From positions 1-37,872 of the forward strand of contig CANGKR010000006.1 in the NCBI GenBank assembly GCA_947454355.1: a stretch of 37,872 bases of DNA, in the 5' to 3' direction. The position numbers were made by a program, and so were the translations under genes. This DNA comes from Comamonadaceae bacterium. Lineage in GTDB: Bacteria; Pseudomonadota; Gammaproteobacteria; Burkholderiales; Burkholderiaceae_C. The notes beneath the pieces were generated by a model, which was not told where the DNA came from, made no database searches, and was given only the letters and a program-made list of their open reading frames with translations. Of the stretch, positions 10,001 through 19,294 are shown in pieces; the first letter of the stretch is position 1; each line of letters starts with the position of its first letter.

Positions 10001-10500
10001 TCCGCATCATCAATGGCCAGCGCGGCAAAGTGGCCATTTTCAAGCTCGACGACAAATCGGCTGTCATGGAATCCACGGCTGATGAAAATCTCATCAACAG
10101 CACTCGGCACATTCTCAAGGACGATGAATTGGTCATTGTCATGGCCAAAATGCAGGCTGACCGCTTCTCCGGGGGCTTCAGGCTCAAGATGGAGCAAATC
10201 TGGGACCTGCCCACGGCCCGTTGCCGTTTTGGCAAATACCTGAATGTGGCGGTGAATGGCCGCGCCCCCGAAATTGCGCGGCTGGTCAAAGAATTTCCCG
10301 CCCAACGCATTGTGACCGACGAAGGCGAATTGCTGCGCGGCTTGCCTGTGCGCTTGAGCCTGTCACGTCAAGCCGATGGCGTGTCTGCCGAGGCTCAGGT
10401 GCAACTGGGAGATCAAGCCCGTTTTTTCCCTTCGGACGCTGCACTGGCCAGCTGGATTGCGCAGGCCGATGGCGGCAAGGCTGTCATCGCTTACGATTGA
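7012..10500 (+). CDS. dnaE: DNA polymerase III subunit alpha
   Basis: PHP domain start [83 protein letters not shown]. ATG at 7012 preferred over 6988. Confidence 0.98.
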   Translation: [1162 protein letters not shown]

Positions 10501-10656
10501 GGAATTTTCAGACTTATTCCTCGCAGCCATGCATTTTTTGGCAAGCGCTCACGCATCATGGAAGGCCTGATACTGCTCCGCAATCTGCATAAACCGGGCT
10601 TGACAGAAACCAAGGCTAAAAAACACAAAGGGAAATTCTAAAATACCCAAATGCGA

Positions 10657-10686
10657 CTAAAATGAATTGTTTTTAATTCATTTTAG
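10657..10686. promoter_or_regulatory. Perfect 12-bp inverted repeat upstream of the TonB-dependent receptor
   Basis: CTAAAATGAATT-gttttt-AATTCATTTTAG ends 9 nt before ATG 10696. A further CTAAAAT copy lies at 10638-10644. Confidence 0.8.
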
Positions 10687-10695
10687 GGGGTTTGC

Positions 10696-13467
10696 ATGCC
10701 TTTATTCAAAGTGTGTGCTTTGTTTGGATTGGCTGCAGTACCCGCCGCAATGGCATGGGCCCAATCGCACCATCAAGTCTCCGAACAAACGATGTCGTCT
10801 GTAGATGTGACAAGTGCGCTGTTACCTTTCAGGCAATTGGATAAGCTTGAAATCACAGGTTCTTCCATTTTGCGCAAGGAGCAAACGCAAGCATTGCCTG
10901 TGCAGGTGATCACTCGGCAGGAGTTGCAAAAACGCGGCTTTACAACCGTGACCGAGGCAGTGCAAAGTCTGAGCAATGTGTTCAATGGCCTTGACCTGTC
11001 GCAAGCAGGCATGAATCAGGGTGCGTTCACTTCTGCGGCTTTGCATGGCATGTCCACGGGGACCTTGGTCTTGCTCAACGGCAAGCGCCTGGCGCCGTAT
11101 GGCATTCAAAACATGTCGGGCAAAGAGCGTGCCAGCGTGGATTTGGGTTTGCTGCCCATGGCAGCAGTTGAGCGCATTGAGGTGCTGAGTGATGGGGCGT
11201 CGTCTTTGTACGGAACCGATGCGATCGCGGGGGTGATCAACATCATTACCCGCACCGAGACCAATGGTGCTGAGATTTCTCTCAGCCGGATCCAACCCAA
11301 GGGCGTTGCAGGTCAGGGGAGTGTGGCCAGTATGAATTGGGGCAAGGGCCTCATCAGTCGAGATGGCTACAGCATTCGTTTGAGCGCTGAGGCAGACAAA
11401 TACGATGCATTGAGCACCGCCTCCAGACCATTCGCAGCGCAAGCGCGTGTGGGCTTTAGTCAGGGCGGTACATCCTACGAAGCCGACAGTATCAAGGCTT
11501 CACCTTTTACGTCACCGGCTTGGATTTATTCACCCAATACGACCCGAAATGCGCTTTCGGGTCTCTATTTCAATGGCGCTTGTACAGACACTAATGTGAG
11601 CTATAGAGGGCTGAATGTGACTTGTAAGCAAAATCTTTTACCAACCTATGACATCTACCCGGCAACACAGAGCCAAAAATTTCATGCTTCTGGTGAGTTG
11701 TGGTTGAGCCAACAGGCCACTTTGTACGGTGAGTTTTTGTATGGTCGCCAGCAAGAGCAGTTAGCCATCAATGATTGGCCTGCATGGTCGGGACGGATTA
11801 CAAACATGCCAAGCGCTGTGGGCTACGCAGAAATGGTGGCTCACGGCTTGGACCCTTCTTTTGGTTTTTACTACTGGCGACCAAATTTGCCAGCATTACG
11901 CCAAAAATTTGAAAAATCGCAAATGCGAGCGGTTGTGGGGTTGAGAGGCGAATGGCAGCAATGGGACTACAACTTCAATCTGTACCAAGCCACTTCAAAA
12001 GCAACACAACTTATTGAGCAAGCTAGCTATGCCAGCTTGGGCATTACGACCACAGGTCTTTCTAATCCATTGATGGACGCTAGGCTTTTGCAGCCTCTCG
12101 ATGCCCAAAATACACTGACATCGCAGTTGCTGGACTCGCGCTATTGGCAACAACAAGCTCAAGGGCGGACAACTTTCAGCGCTGCGGAGTTGCGCGCTTC
12201 GCGTGCGATTTTTGAAATCGACGGCAAAGACGTCTTACTCGGTTGGGGCTTGGAGGCCCACACTGAAAAGGCCAATACACAATACAACGCTGCGCTGACC
12301 ACGCCCAGTTTTGAAGGCCAGCGCCGTGATGTCGCTTCCTACGCTGAATTGCAACTACCCGTGCGATTCAATTGGGATGTGATTGCCTCTGTGCGCAACG
12401 ACCGTTACAGCGACGTGGGTTCCACCACCCATGCCAAATTGGCCACCCGCTGGGCAGTATCAGACACCTGGGCGCTGCGTGGTGGCATGGGTACCGGGTT
12501 CAGAGCGCCTACGGTGGGCCAAGTGCAAGTGGCGAACAACAATTTTGTTCAATCCTCGACCACATTGGCAGCGTGTACTGATGCCATGCATGCCGTGATC
12601 AAGCAATTGGTGTCACCCGATGGTTACATGATTGATTGCCCCGCAGGAGCCACTATTCGAATTTTCTCTAACGGTAATAAGGACTTAAGGCCTGAAAAAT
12701 CCACGCAGGCCACATGGGGCATTGCGTTCACACCGACTCGAAATTTGAGCTTGGCGCTGGATTATTGGCGTGTGCAAATGCGCGATACCTTGCAGTTTGA
12801 AAGTATCAATGCGGTGTTGGCTGACCCACAGAAATATGCTTCCGCTTACATCGTTGATCCTTATCCTTACACGCGAAATTTTGGGGCGATCAACTTCCAC
12901 TATATAGGTGTGCTATTGAAAATGCAGAATTTGGGTGCCAGCTTCAAAGATGGACTGGATCTCGATATGCGTTACCGAGTGCCCATGGATTGGGGGCGAG
13001 TGATGCTGGGTGCTCAAGCGACGTATGTGCTCAATTCCAAAGAAAAAGCCAATTCCGATGCCAACTGGGTGTCTGACTTGGCGGCTTATTCGACTGTGAC
13101 CGATCAGGTCACTCCTCGACTGCGGGGTCGTTTGATGTTCAACCTTGAAAGGGAGAACATGAATTGGCAATTGAACGCCAACTACACCAGCGGCTACACA
13201 GACAAGAATATTACGGCATTCAATTTGGCCACTAATAAACTCGAAACTGTGGCGGGGCATCAAGTACCCGTCTATTTGACGTGGGATTTATTTGGCATTT
13301 ACCAATACAACAAAGCGATGCAATGGCGCTGGGGGGTTGTCAACCTTCTGGACCAACAACCCCCTTTGTCTTTCTACTCTTTGACCAATGCGGTGTGGGG
13401 TGTGAATTCTCAAAATGCCAGCTTGCTCGGAAGAACCTTCAGCTTGGGGATGAATTACAAGTTTTGA
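10696..13467 (+). CDS. TonB-dependent outer membrane receptor
   Basis: Signal peptide MPLFKVCALFGLAAVPAAMAWAQ; plug domain LPVQVITRQELQKRGFTTVTEAVQSLSNVFNG...IEVLSDGASSLYGTDAIAGVINIITR; beta-barrel ending in SLGMNYKF (terminal Phe). Confidence 0.95.
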   Translation: MPLFKVCALFGLAAVPAAMAWAQSHHQVSEQTMSSVDVTSALLPFRQLDKLEITGSSILRKEQTQALPVQVITRQELQKRGFTTVTEAVQSLSNVFNGLDLSQAGMNQGAFTSAALHGMSTGTLVLLNGKRLAPYGIQNMSGKERASVDLGLLPMAAVERIEVLSDGASSLYGTDAIAGVINIITRTETNGAEISLSRIQPKGVAGQGSVASMNWGKGLISRDGYSIRLSAEADKYDALSTASRPFAAQARVGFSQGGTSYEADSIKASPFTSPAWIYSPNTTRNALSGLYFNGACTDTNVSYRGLNVTCKQNLLPTYDIYPATQSQKFHASGELWLSQQATLYGEFLYGRQQEQLAINDWPAWSGRITNMPSAVGYAEMVAHGLDPSFGFYYWRPNLPALRQKFEKSQMRAVVGLRGEWQQWDYNFNLYQATSKATQLIEQASYASLGITTTGLSNPLMDARLLQPLDAQNTLTSQLLDSRYWQQQAQGRTTFSAAELRASRAIFEIDGKDVLLGWGLEAHTEKANTQYNAALTTPSFEGQRRDVASYAELQLPVRFNWDVIASVRNDRYSDVGSTTHAKLATRWAVSDTWALRGGMGTGFRAPTVGQVQVANNNFVQSSTTLAACTDAMHAVIKQLVSPDGYMIDCPAGATIRIFSNGNKDLRPEKSTQATWGIAFTPTRNLSLALDYWRVQMRDTLQFESINAVLADPQKYASAYIVDPYPYTRNFGAINFHYIGVLLKMQNLGASFKDGLDLDMRYRVPMDWGRVMLGAQATYVLNSKEKANSDANWVSDLAAYSTVTDQVTPRLRGRLMFNLERENMNWQLNANYTSGYTDKNITAFNLATNKLETVAGHQVPVYLTWDLFGIYQYNKAMQWRWGVVNLLDQQPPLSFYSLTNAVWGVNSQNASLLGRTFSLGMNYKF

Positions 13468-13475
13468 CTTCGTTT

Positions 13476-14414
13476 TTAGTCTTTCGGCTTGAAGCTGATC
13501 ACCATCACAGGTTGAACTCGGCCATCGGTATCGCGTGGCAGGGTTTCGGTCTTGTCGATGGCTTTGAGCACAGCGTCGTCCCAAGCCTTGTTGCCGCTGG
13601 CTTGTATGAGTTTGCGACTGAGGATGGTGCCGTCCGGTGCCACTCGCACTTCCACTTCAGCGCGGGGGTTGCCGTCTACGTCGTCGTTGAAGGTGATGTT
13701 GGGCTTGATCCGTGCCTTGATGCGTCCGGCAAAGCTGGCTGAAGGACCTGAGGCCTTCTGGGCAGTGCCCTTGGCGTTGTCGTCACCGGTGGCGCCTGCC
13801 ATGCCTTGCATGCGGCGGATGTTCGCTTGACGATCTGCTTCTGCGCGTTTTTCTTCCGCAGCTTTCTCTTCGGCTTGTTTTTGTGCTTCTTTTTGGGCTT
13901 TGGCTTCTGCGCGCTTTTTGTCTTCAGCTTGTTGCTTGGCCTTTTCTTCGGCCTTTGTTTTTTCGGCTAACTTTTTCTTCTCTTGTTCTTCTTTCAGGCG
14001 CTTTTCGAGTTTGACTTTTTCTTCACGCAATTGTTCTTCGCGTTGTTTTTGCTCGCGCTTAGCTTTTTCTTTCTTGAGCGCGATGTCGGCCTCTTGTTTG
14101 CGGGTATCGGGCGGTGGGGGCTTGGACTCGGCTTTGACAGGCTGTGGTTTTGGTGGTTCAGGCTTGACTGGCTCAGGTTTGACCGGTTCAGGTACAGGTG
14201 GCTCAGGGGCTTTGGGAGCCGGAGCAGCTTCGCGGGGCAGGGCAGACCATAACTCGGCGGTGACCGATTCGTTGTGCTCGGGTTGCGTTTTCCAGCCAAT
14301 GCCCCAGGTCAATGCCGCCACCAACAAGGCGTGAGCCAGCAAGGCCAAGACAAATGAGCGGCCTTGACCGCCGGGTTTAGGCGGTTGAAAGAGGTTGCGC
14401 TCGTTGCTGGCCAT
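13476..14414 (-). CDS. tolA: Cell envelope integrity protein TolA (TonB-like C-terminal domain)
   Basis: N-terminal TM anchor, proline-rich PEPVKPEPVKPEPPKPQPVK, long K/E/A-rich coiled coil, C-terminal VEVRVAPDGTILSRKLIQASGNKAWDDAVLKAIDKTETLPRDTDG. Adjacent to tolR and tolQ. Confidence 0.92.
   Translation of the reverse strand: MASNERNLFQPPKPGGQGRSFVLALLAHALLVAALTWGIGWKTQPEHNESVTAELWSALPREAAPAPKAPEPPVPEPVKPEPVKPEPPKPQPVKAESKPPPPDTRKQEADIALKKEKAKREQKQREEQLREEKVKLEKRLKEEQEKKKLAEKTKAEEKAKQQAEDKKRAEAKAQKEAQKQAEEKAAEEKRAEADRQANIRRMQGMAGATGDDNAKGTAQKASGPSASFAGRIKARIKPNITFNDDVDGNPRAEVEVRVAPDGTILSRKLIQASGNKAWDDAVLKAIDKTETLPRDTDGRVQPVMVISFKPKD
14155..14207. repeat. 15-bp imperfect tandem repeat within tolA
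   Basis: Units GGTTCAGGCTTGACT / GGCTCAGGTTTGACC / GGTTCAGGTACAGGT / GGCTCAGG; encodes the PEPVK-type repeat on the minus strand. Confidence 0.85.
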
Positions 14415-14422
14415 TGAGGGTT

Positions 14423-14848
14423 TCAGGGAGCCAGTTGCACCGACAAGCCTACGCGTTGAACCCCTGCGCGTTGCAAAGTGTCCATGACCTTGACCACGTT
14501 TTCGTATTTGACGTTGCGGTCCGCGCTGATGACCACGGCTGAGTTGGCTGAATCGCTGTTGGCCAGTAGAGTTTTAACTGCCCCGGCTATCGAGCCCAGG
14601 CTTTGCTGGCGTGTGTTGCCATCGCTGACCAGTTCGATCGAGTCGTCTTTCTGGATGACCACTTGCACCACTTTGTCCGGTTGTTTGGAAGCTTTGCCGA
14701 TGCTGGGCAAGTCCACCATGCTCGGGGTGATCATAGGTGCGGTGACCATGAAAATAATCAACAGCACCAGCATCACATCGATGAAAGGCACCATATTGAT
14801 TTCATTGATGGTTCGGCGTCCCCGTCCGCGTGAACTCATTGAAGGCAT
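14423..14848 (-). CDS. tolR: Biopolymer transport protein TolR (ExbD family)
   Basis: RRTINEINMVPFIDVMLVLLIIFMVTAPMITPSMVDLP; canonical TolR/ExbD. Confidence 0.96.
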   Translation of the reverse strand: MPSMSSRGRGRRTINEINMVPFIDVMLVLLIIFMVTAPMITPSMVDLPSIGKASKQPDKVVQVVIQKDDSIELVSDGNTRQQSLGSIAGAVKTLLANSDSANSAVVISADRNVKYENVVKVMDTLQRAGVQRVGLSVQLAP

Positions 14849-14857
14849 GAGCAGATC

Positions 14858-15562
14858 CTAGTGCCCGGAGGCTGAAGTCGTTGAGGCATGTGCCCCTAAA
14901 TTGCGCTGCAAAATGTTGGAGAACTCCTCAATGAAGGTTTCCAGTTTGATGGCAATACGGTCCACGTCGTGCGCAAAACGGTTGTAGCTGATCACCGCCG
15001 GAATGGCGGCAAACAAACCGATGGCGGTGGCCACCAAAGCTTCGGCAATGCCGGGGGCCACAGTGGCCAATGTCACTTGCTGCAAGCTGGCCAAACCCGT
15101 GAAGGCATGCATGATCCCCCACACTGTGCCAAACAAACCAATGTAGGGCGAAATGGAGCCCACGGTAGCCAAAAAGGCCAACTGTGATTCGGCCACGTCC
15201 ATTTCCCGCTGAAAACTCGCACGCATGGCACGGCGTGCGCCGTCGAGCAAGGTGCCTGCGTCCGAAATACGGCGTTCACGCAGCTTTTGGTACTCGCGCA
15301 TGCCGCTGGCAAAAATGCGCTCCATCGGGCCGGAAAGTTTGACGTTCTGGTTAGCGCCTGCAAACAGCTCGTTCAAGCTGGTGCCGGACCAGAATACGCG
15401 CTCGAACTCCTCGTTGAGTTCTTTGATGCGTTTGATCGCCATGAGTTTGCGGATGATGGCAGACCAACTGGCAATGGATATGGTGAGCAATATCACCATC
15501 ACCACTTGCACCACAAAGCTGGCATGCAAGACCAGGGCAACGATGGACATGTCTTGGTTCAT
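14858..15562 (-). CDS. tolQ: Proton channel protein TolQ (MotA/TolQ/ExbB family)
   Basis: LAFLATVGSISPYIGLFGTVWGIMHAFTGLASLQQVTLATVAPGIAEALVATAIGLFAAIPAVISYNRF. Confidence 0.97.
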   Translation of the reverse strand: MNQDMSIVALVLHASFVVQVVMVILLTISIASWSAIIRKLMAIKRIKELNEEFERVFWSGTSLNELFAGANQNVKLSGPMERIFASGMREYQKLRERRISDAGTLLDGARRAMRASFQREMDVAESQLAFLATVGSISPYIGLFGTVWGIMHAFTGLASLQQVTLATVAPGIAEALVATAIGLFAAIPAVISYNRFAHDVDRIAIKLETFIEEFSNILQRNLGAHASTTSASGH

Positions 15563-15969
15563 GGTTGGAGCGCTTTCAAAATCGTGGCCGGAATGCGACC
15601 GGGTTTGAGTGTGGTGCTGTCCACCCAGCCGATGCGGATGGTGCCTTCGGCCAGCAATTGCGGGGCTTGCTCTGGTGTTTCCAGTAAGGCTTGCTGACGC
15701 AAAGTGAGTGTCGCCCGACCGGCTTCGGCCAGTTCAGCGGTGACGGTCAGCAGGTTGTCGAGCAGGGCAGGGCGGTGGTATTTGAGGCTGGTTTCGCTGA
15801 CCACAAACATTCCGCCCACTTCGGCCTTGAGGGCATGCTGTTCAATGCCTAAGGAGCGCAACCACTCGGTGCGGGCGCGCTCAAAAAACTTGAGGTAATT
15901 GGCGTAGAACACGATGCCGCCGGCATCGGTGTCTTCCCAGTAAATGCGAATGGGGAACTCATAGGCCAT
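15559..15969 (-). CDS. ybgC: Tol-Pal-associated acyl-CoA thioesterase
   Basis: [41 protein letters not shown]; hotdog thioesterase with YEDTDAGGIVYxANY motif; overlaps tolQ start by 4 nt. Confidence 0.95.
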   Translation of the reverse strand: MAYEFPIRIYWEDTDAGGIVFYANYLKFFERARTEWLRSLGIEQHALKAEVGGMFVVSETSLKYHRPALLDNLLTVTAELAEAGRATLTLRQQALLETPEQAPQLLAEGTIRIGWVDSTTLKPGRIPATILKALQP

Positions 15970-17176
15970 CGAGGGCTCCCTCGGCAATCAGCCATTGGCG
16001 CAGGCGCTCTATGGCGGTGTGCAATTCGCCCATCGAGTTGGCAGTTGAAAACCGCACACAGTTGGCCGTGCCGGCATGGCCAAAGTCACGGCCTGGGGTG
16101 ATGGCTACATGCGCATGGCGCATGGCGGCAAACGCAAAGTCCCAGCTGTCTTTGAGGCCCAAACGCTGACACAGTGTTGAGCAATCGGCCCAGGCGTAAA
16201 AAGCACCGTCAGGCATGACAGGCACCATCAAGCCTAAGGCATTGAGGGCCGGAATGAAAAAGTCACGCCTGGCCTTGAACTCTGCGCGGCGTTGTTCATA
16301 AATGGACAGGGTGTCTGGCTCAAAACAGGCCAGCGCTGCATGCTGGGCGATGGTGCTGGGGCAAATGAACAGGTTCTGCGCCAAACGCTCAATCGCGGGC
16401 ACTACGTCTCGTGGCACCACCAGCCAGCCCAAACGCCAACCGGTCATGTTGAAGTATTTACTGAAACTGTTGATGCTGACGATGTCTTCGCTCAGCGCCA
16501 AAGCACTGTGCCCGAAAGTGTCATCATGGCTCAGACCGAGATAAATTTCATCGATCAGGGTGATACCGCCGCGCGACTGCACCACTTCATGGATGCGGCG
16601 TAATTCGTCGGGGTGGATGGATGTGCCGGTCGGGTTGGACGGCGAGGCCAACAACACCCCCCGGGTTCGCTCCGTCCACGCGGCAGCCACTTTGTCAGCC
16701 GTGAGTTGAAAGCGCTCGGTGGCGGTGGTGGGCACCAGCACAGCGGTGCCATCTGCAGCGCTCACAAAGTGTCGATTACAGGGGTAGCTGGGGTCAGGGG
16801 TGAGTATTTCATCGCCCTTGTTGATCAATGCCAGGCAAGCCAGTTGTAATGCAGCCGAAGCACCTGCGGTCACCACGATGCGGTTGGCAGGCACCTGCAC
16901 CTGAAAGCGGCTGTCATACCAGCCGCTGATTCGTTCGCGCAAGGCTTGCAGTCCCAAGGCCTGGGTGTATTGGGTAGCGCCGTTGGCAATCGCCCGAGTG
17001 GCCGCCGCTTGCACCGAAGGCGGGGCGGTGAAGTCCGGCTCGCCAATGTTCAAGAAGATCATGGGCCGGTCAGTATGGGCCACCTCTTGGGCCAGCGCTT
17101 GCGCGGCTTTAGCGACCTCCATCACATAAAAAGGCTCAATGCGCTGGGCGCGGTCAGAGATGCGCATAGGGCTCAA
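15959..17176 (-). CDS. Pyridoxal phosphate-dependent aminotransferase (class I/II)
   Basis: [45 protein letters not shown]...[13 protein letters not shown]...[18 protein letters not shown] (PLP lysine). Confidence 0.95.
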   Translation of the reverse strand: MSPMRISDRAQRIEPFYVMEVAKAAQALAQEVAHTDRPMIFLNIGEPDFTAPPSVQAAATRAIANGATQYTQALGLQALRERISGWYDSRFQVQVPANRIVVTAGASAALQLACLALINKGDEILTPDPSYPCNRHFVSAADGTAVLVPTTATERFQLTADKVAAAWTERTRGVLLASPSNPTGTSIHPDELRRIHEVVQSRGGITLIDEIYLGLSHDDTFGHSALALSEDIVSINSFSKYFNMTGWRLGWLVVPRDVVPAIERLAQNLFICPSTIAQHAALACFEPDTLSIYEQRRAEFKARRDFFIPALNALGLMVPVMPDGAFYAWADCSTLCQRLGLKDSWDFAFAAMRHAHVAITPGRDFGHAGTANCVRFSTANSMGELHTAIERLRQWLIAEGALDGL

Positions 17177-17664
17177 ATGCGGGCACGACCGGCCTTGCGG
17201 TCAGCTTCAACTTCGAGCGGACGCAAGCTGGGGGCCAGCCCACCCAACACTGCATTGACATATTTGTGGCCGTCGGTGCCACCAAATTCTTTCGCCAGCT
17301 CAATGCATTCATTGAGAACTACGCGCCATGGCACGTCGGCGCAGTGTTTCATTTCATACACGCCGATCCACATCACGCCATGTTCGATCGGCGAGATTTC
17401 TTCAAACTTGCGGTCCAGCAAGGGCCGTATCAGGGTGTCCAGATCGGCAGCTTGCTCGGTGCAACCATAGAGCAGGGCGTCGTAGTGGGCAGAGTCGGCT
17501 TTGTGAAAACCTGCCAGATCGCGGGTGAACAGATCGATGTCTGAAGCTTCATTGCCACCCACCAAAAATTGGTAAAGGGCTTGCAAAGCAAACTCCCGCG
17601 AGCGGCTGCGGGCCGATTTGGCCGAAGCCTTGCGCACCAAGGGCTTGACGGGTTGCTCGCTCAT
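17173..17664 (-). CDS. nusB: Transcription antitermination factor NusB
   Basis: [21 protein letters not shown]...[38 protein letters not shown]. Confidence 0.97.
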   Translation of the reverse strand: MSEQPVKPLVRKASAKSARSRSREFALQALYQFLVGGNEASDIDLFTRDLAGFHKADSAHYDALLYGCTEQAADLDTLIRPLLDRKFEEISPIEHGVMWIGVYEMKHCADVPWRVVLNECIELAKEFGGTDGHKYVNAVLGGLAPSLRPLEVEADRKAGRARI

Positions 17665-18167
17665 GCCTGGCCTTGCGTAAAGTCGTCTTCCAGCGTGTCA
17701 GCCAGATCCTCAGACAGGTCTTCGAGCAGCATGGCCATTTCGACCGCAACGCGGGCTGCATCGCGGCCTTTGTCGGTTTGGCGGGCCACGGCTTGTTCCA
17801 TGTTCTCGGTGGTCAAGATCGCGTTGGCAATCGGCAGGTTGTAGTCGAGTCCGATGCGGGTCACGCCCGCTCCGGACTCGTTGGCCACCAGTTCAAAGTG
17901 ATAAGTCTCACCGCGGATGATGCAACCTAAAGCGATCAGCGCGTCGTACTCGGCCCGCTCAGCCATTGCCTGCAAGGCCAGCGGAACTTCAAGCGCACCG
18001 GGTACGGTGACGTGGTCGATCTGGCTCACACCCAAGGCTTCGAGCTCTTGGATGCAGGCAGCGGCCAGGGCGTTGGTGACGTCTTCATTGAATCGGGCTT
18101 GCACAATGCCGATGTGCAGAAACTGGCCATCGAGTTCTTGGGCGATGCCTTGGTTGGCGTTTTGCAT
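17661..18167 (-). CDS. ribH: 6,7-dimethyl-8-ribityllumazine synthase
   Basis: [29 protein letters not shown]...[50 protein letters not shown]. Confidence 0.97.
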   Translation of the reverse strand: MQNANQGIAQELDGQFLHIGIVQARFNEDVTNALAAACIQELEALGVSQIDHVTVPGALEVPLALQAMAERAEYDALIALGCIIRGETYHFELVANESGAGVTRIGLDYNLPIANAILTTENMEQAVARQTDKGRDAARVAVEMAMLLEDLSEDLADTLEDDFTQGQA

Positions 18168-18169
18168 GC

Positions 18170-19294
18170 TTATTCCTTGGGGATGTAGCCGGTGATTTCA
18201 AGGCCGTAGCCGGTCATGCTGGGCATGCGGCGGGGTTGGCCCATGAGCTTCATTTTGTGTACGCCGCATTCGCGCAAAATTTGGGCGCCTACGCCGTAGG
18301 TGCGCAGGTCCATCTTGCCGCGCTCGGGTGCTTGGGCCGAGCGGGCGCGGCCTTCAAATTGCGCCATCAACTGCTCGGCGGTTTCGCCGCAGTTGAGCAA
18401 CACAGCCACGCCACGGCCTTGGGCATGGATGTATTGCAAACTGGTGTCCAAGCTCCAAGAGTGCATGGAGCGGTGCACTTCCAGCGCGTCCAGCACCGAC
18501 AGGGGCTCGTGCACCCGCACGGGCACATCGGTGTCGGGCGTCCAGCTGCCCTTGACCAAGGCCAAATGCACAGCCTGGCTGGGTTGGTCGCGAAACGCAT
18601 GCACCGTGAACTCGCCATGAGCGGTTTGCATGGTGCGTGAGCTGATTTTTTGAACCAGCGATTCGTTGCGGCTGCGGTGTTCGATCAGGTCCGCGATGGT
18701 GCCGATCTTCAGGCCGTGCTCAGCGGCGAACAATTGCAGATCGGGCAAACGCGCCATGGTGCCGTCGTCGTTCATGATTTCGCAAATCACCGACGAGGGG
18801 CTGCAACCGGCCATGGCGGCCAGATCGCATCCTGCTTCCGTATGGCCTGCGCGCATGAGCACGCCACCATCCACCGCTTGCAAGGGGAAGATGTGGCCGG
18901 GCTGCACCAGGTCGGTGGCTTGGCTGTTTTTGGCAACAGCCACTTGCACGGTCTTGGCGCGGTCTGCGGCCGAGATGCCAGTGGTCACGCCCTCGGCAGC
19001 TTCGATAGACACAGTAAAGGCCGTGCTGTAGACCGTACCGTTGCGTGCCGCCATGGGCGGGAGCTTTAAAAACTCGCAGCGTTCACGGGTGAGCGTTAGA
19101 CAAATCAAGCCACGCCCAAAGCGGGCCATGAAATTGATGGCCTCAGGCGTGACGTGGTCAGAGGCCAGCACCAGATCGCCTTCGTTTTCGCGGTCCTCTT
19201 CGTCGACCAAGATCACGATGCGACCGGCCTTCATGTCGGCCACGATGTCTTCAACGGGCGAGATGCCCACGGGTTGGAATGAAGGGGCGCTCAT
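18170..19294 (-). CDS. ribB: 3,4-dihydroxy-2-butanone-4-phosphate synthase with a degenerate GTP cyclohydrolase II-like C-terminal domain
   Basis: N-terminal [40 protein letters not shown]...[12 protein letters not shown] is RibB. C-terminal [22 protein letters not shown] replaces the GCHII SECLTGDxxxSxRCDCG Zn motif. Confidence 0.92.
   Translation of the reverse strand: MSAPSFQPVGISPVEDIVADMKAGRIVILVDEEDRENEGDLVLASDHVTPEAINFMARFGRGLICLTLTRERCEFLKLPPMAARNGTVYSTAFTVSIEAAEGVTTGISAADRAKTVQVAVAKNSQATDLVQPGHIFPLQAVDGGVLMRAGHTEAGCDLAAMAGCSPSSVICEIMNDDGTMARLPDLQLFAAEHGLKIGTIADLIEHRSRNESLVQKISSRTMQTAHGEFTVHAFRDQPSQAVHLALVKGSWTPDTDVPVRVHEPLSVLDALEVHRSMHSWSLDTSLQYIHAQGRGVAVLLNCGETAEQLMAQFEGRARSAQAPERGKMDLRTYGVGAQILRECGVHKMKLMGQPRRMPSMTGYGLEITGYIPKE

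Noticed and set aside
13900-14334. Ser/Phe/Gly-rich plus-strand ORF of 144 aa with repeats
   Set aside because: Antisense translation of the tolA K/E/A-rich coiled coil and PEPVK repeat; not an independent repeat protein.
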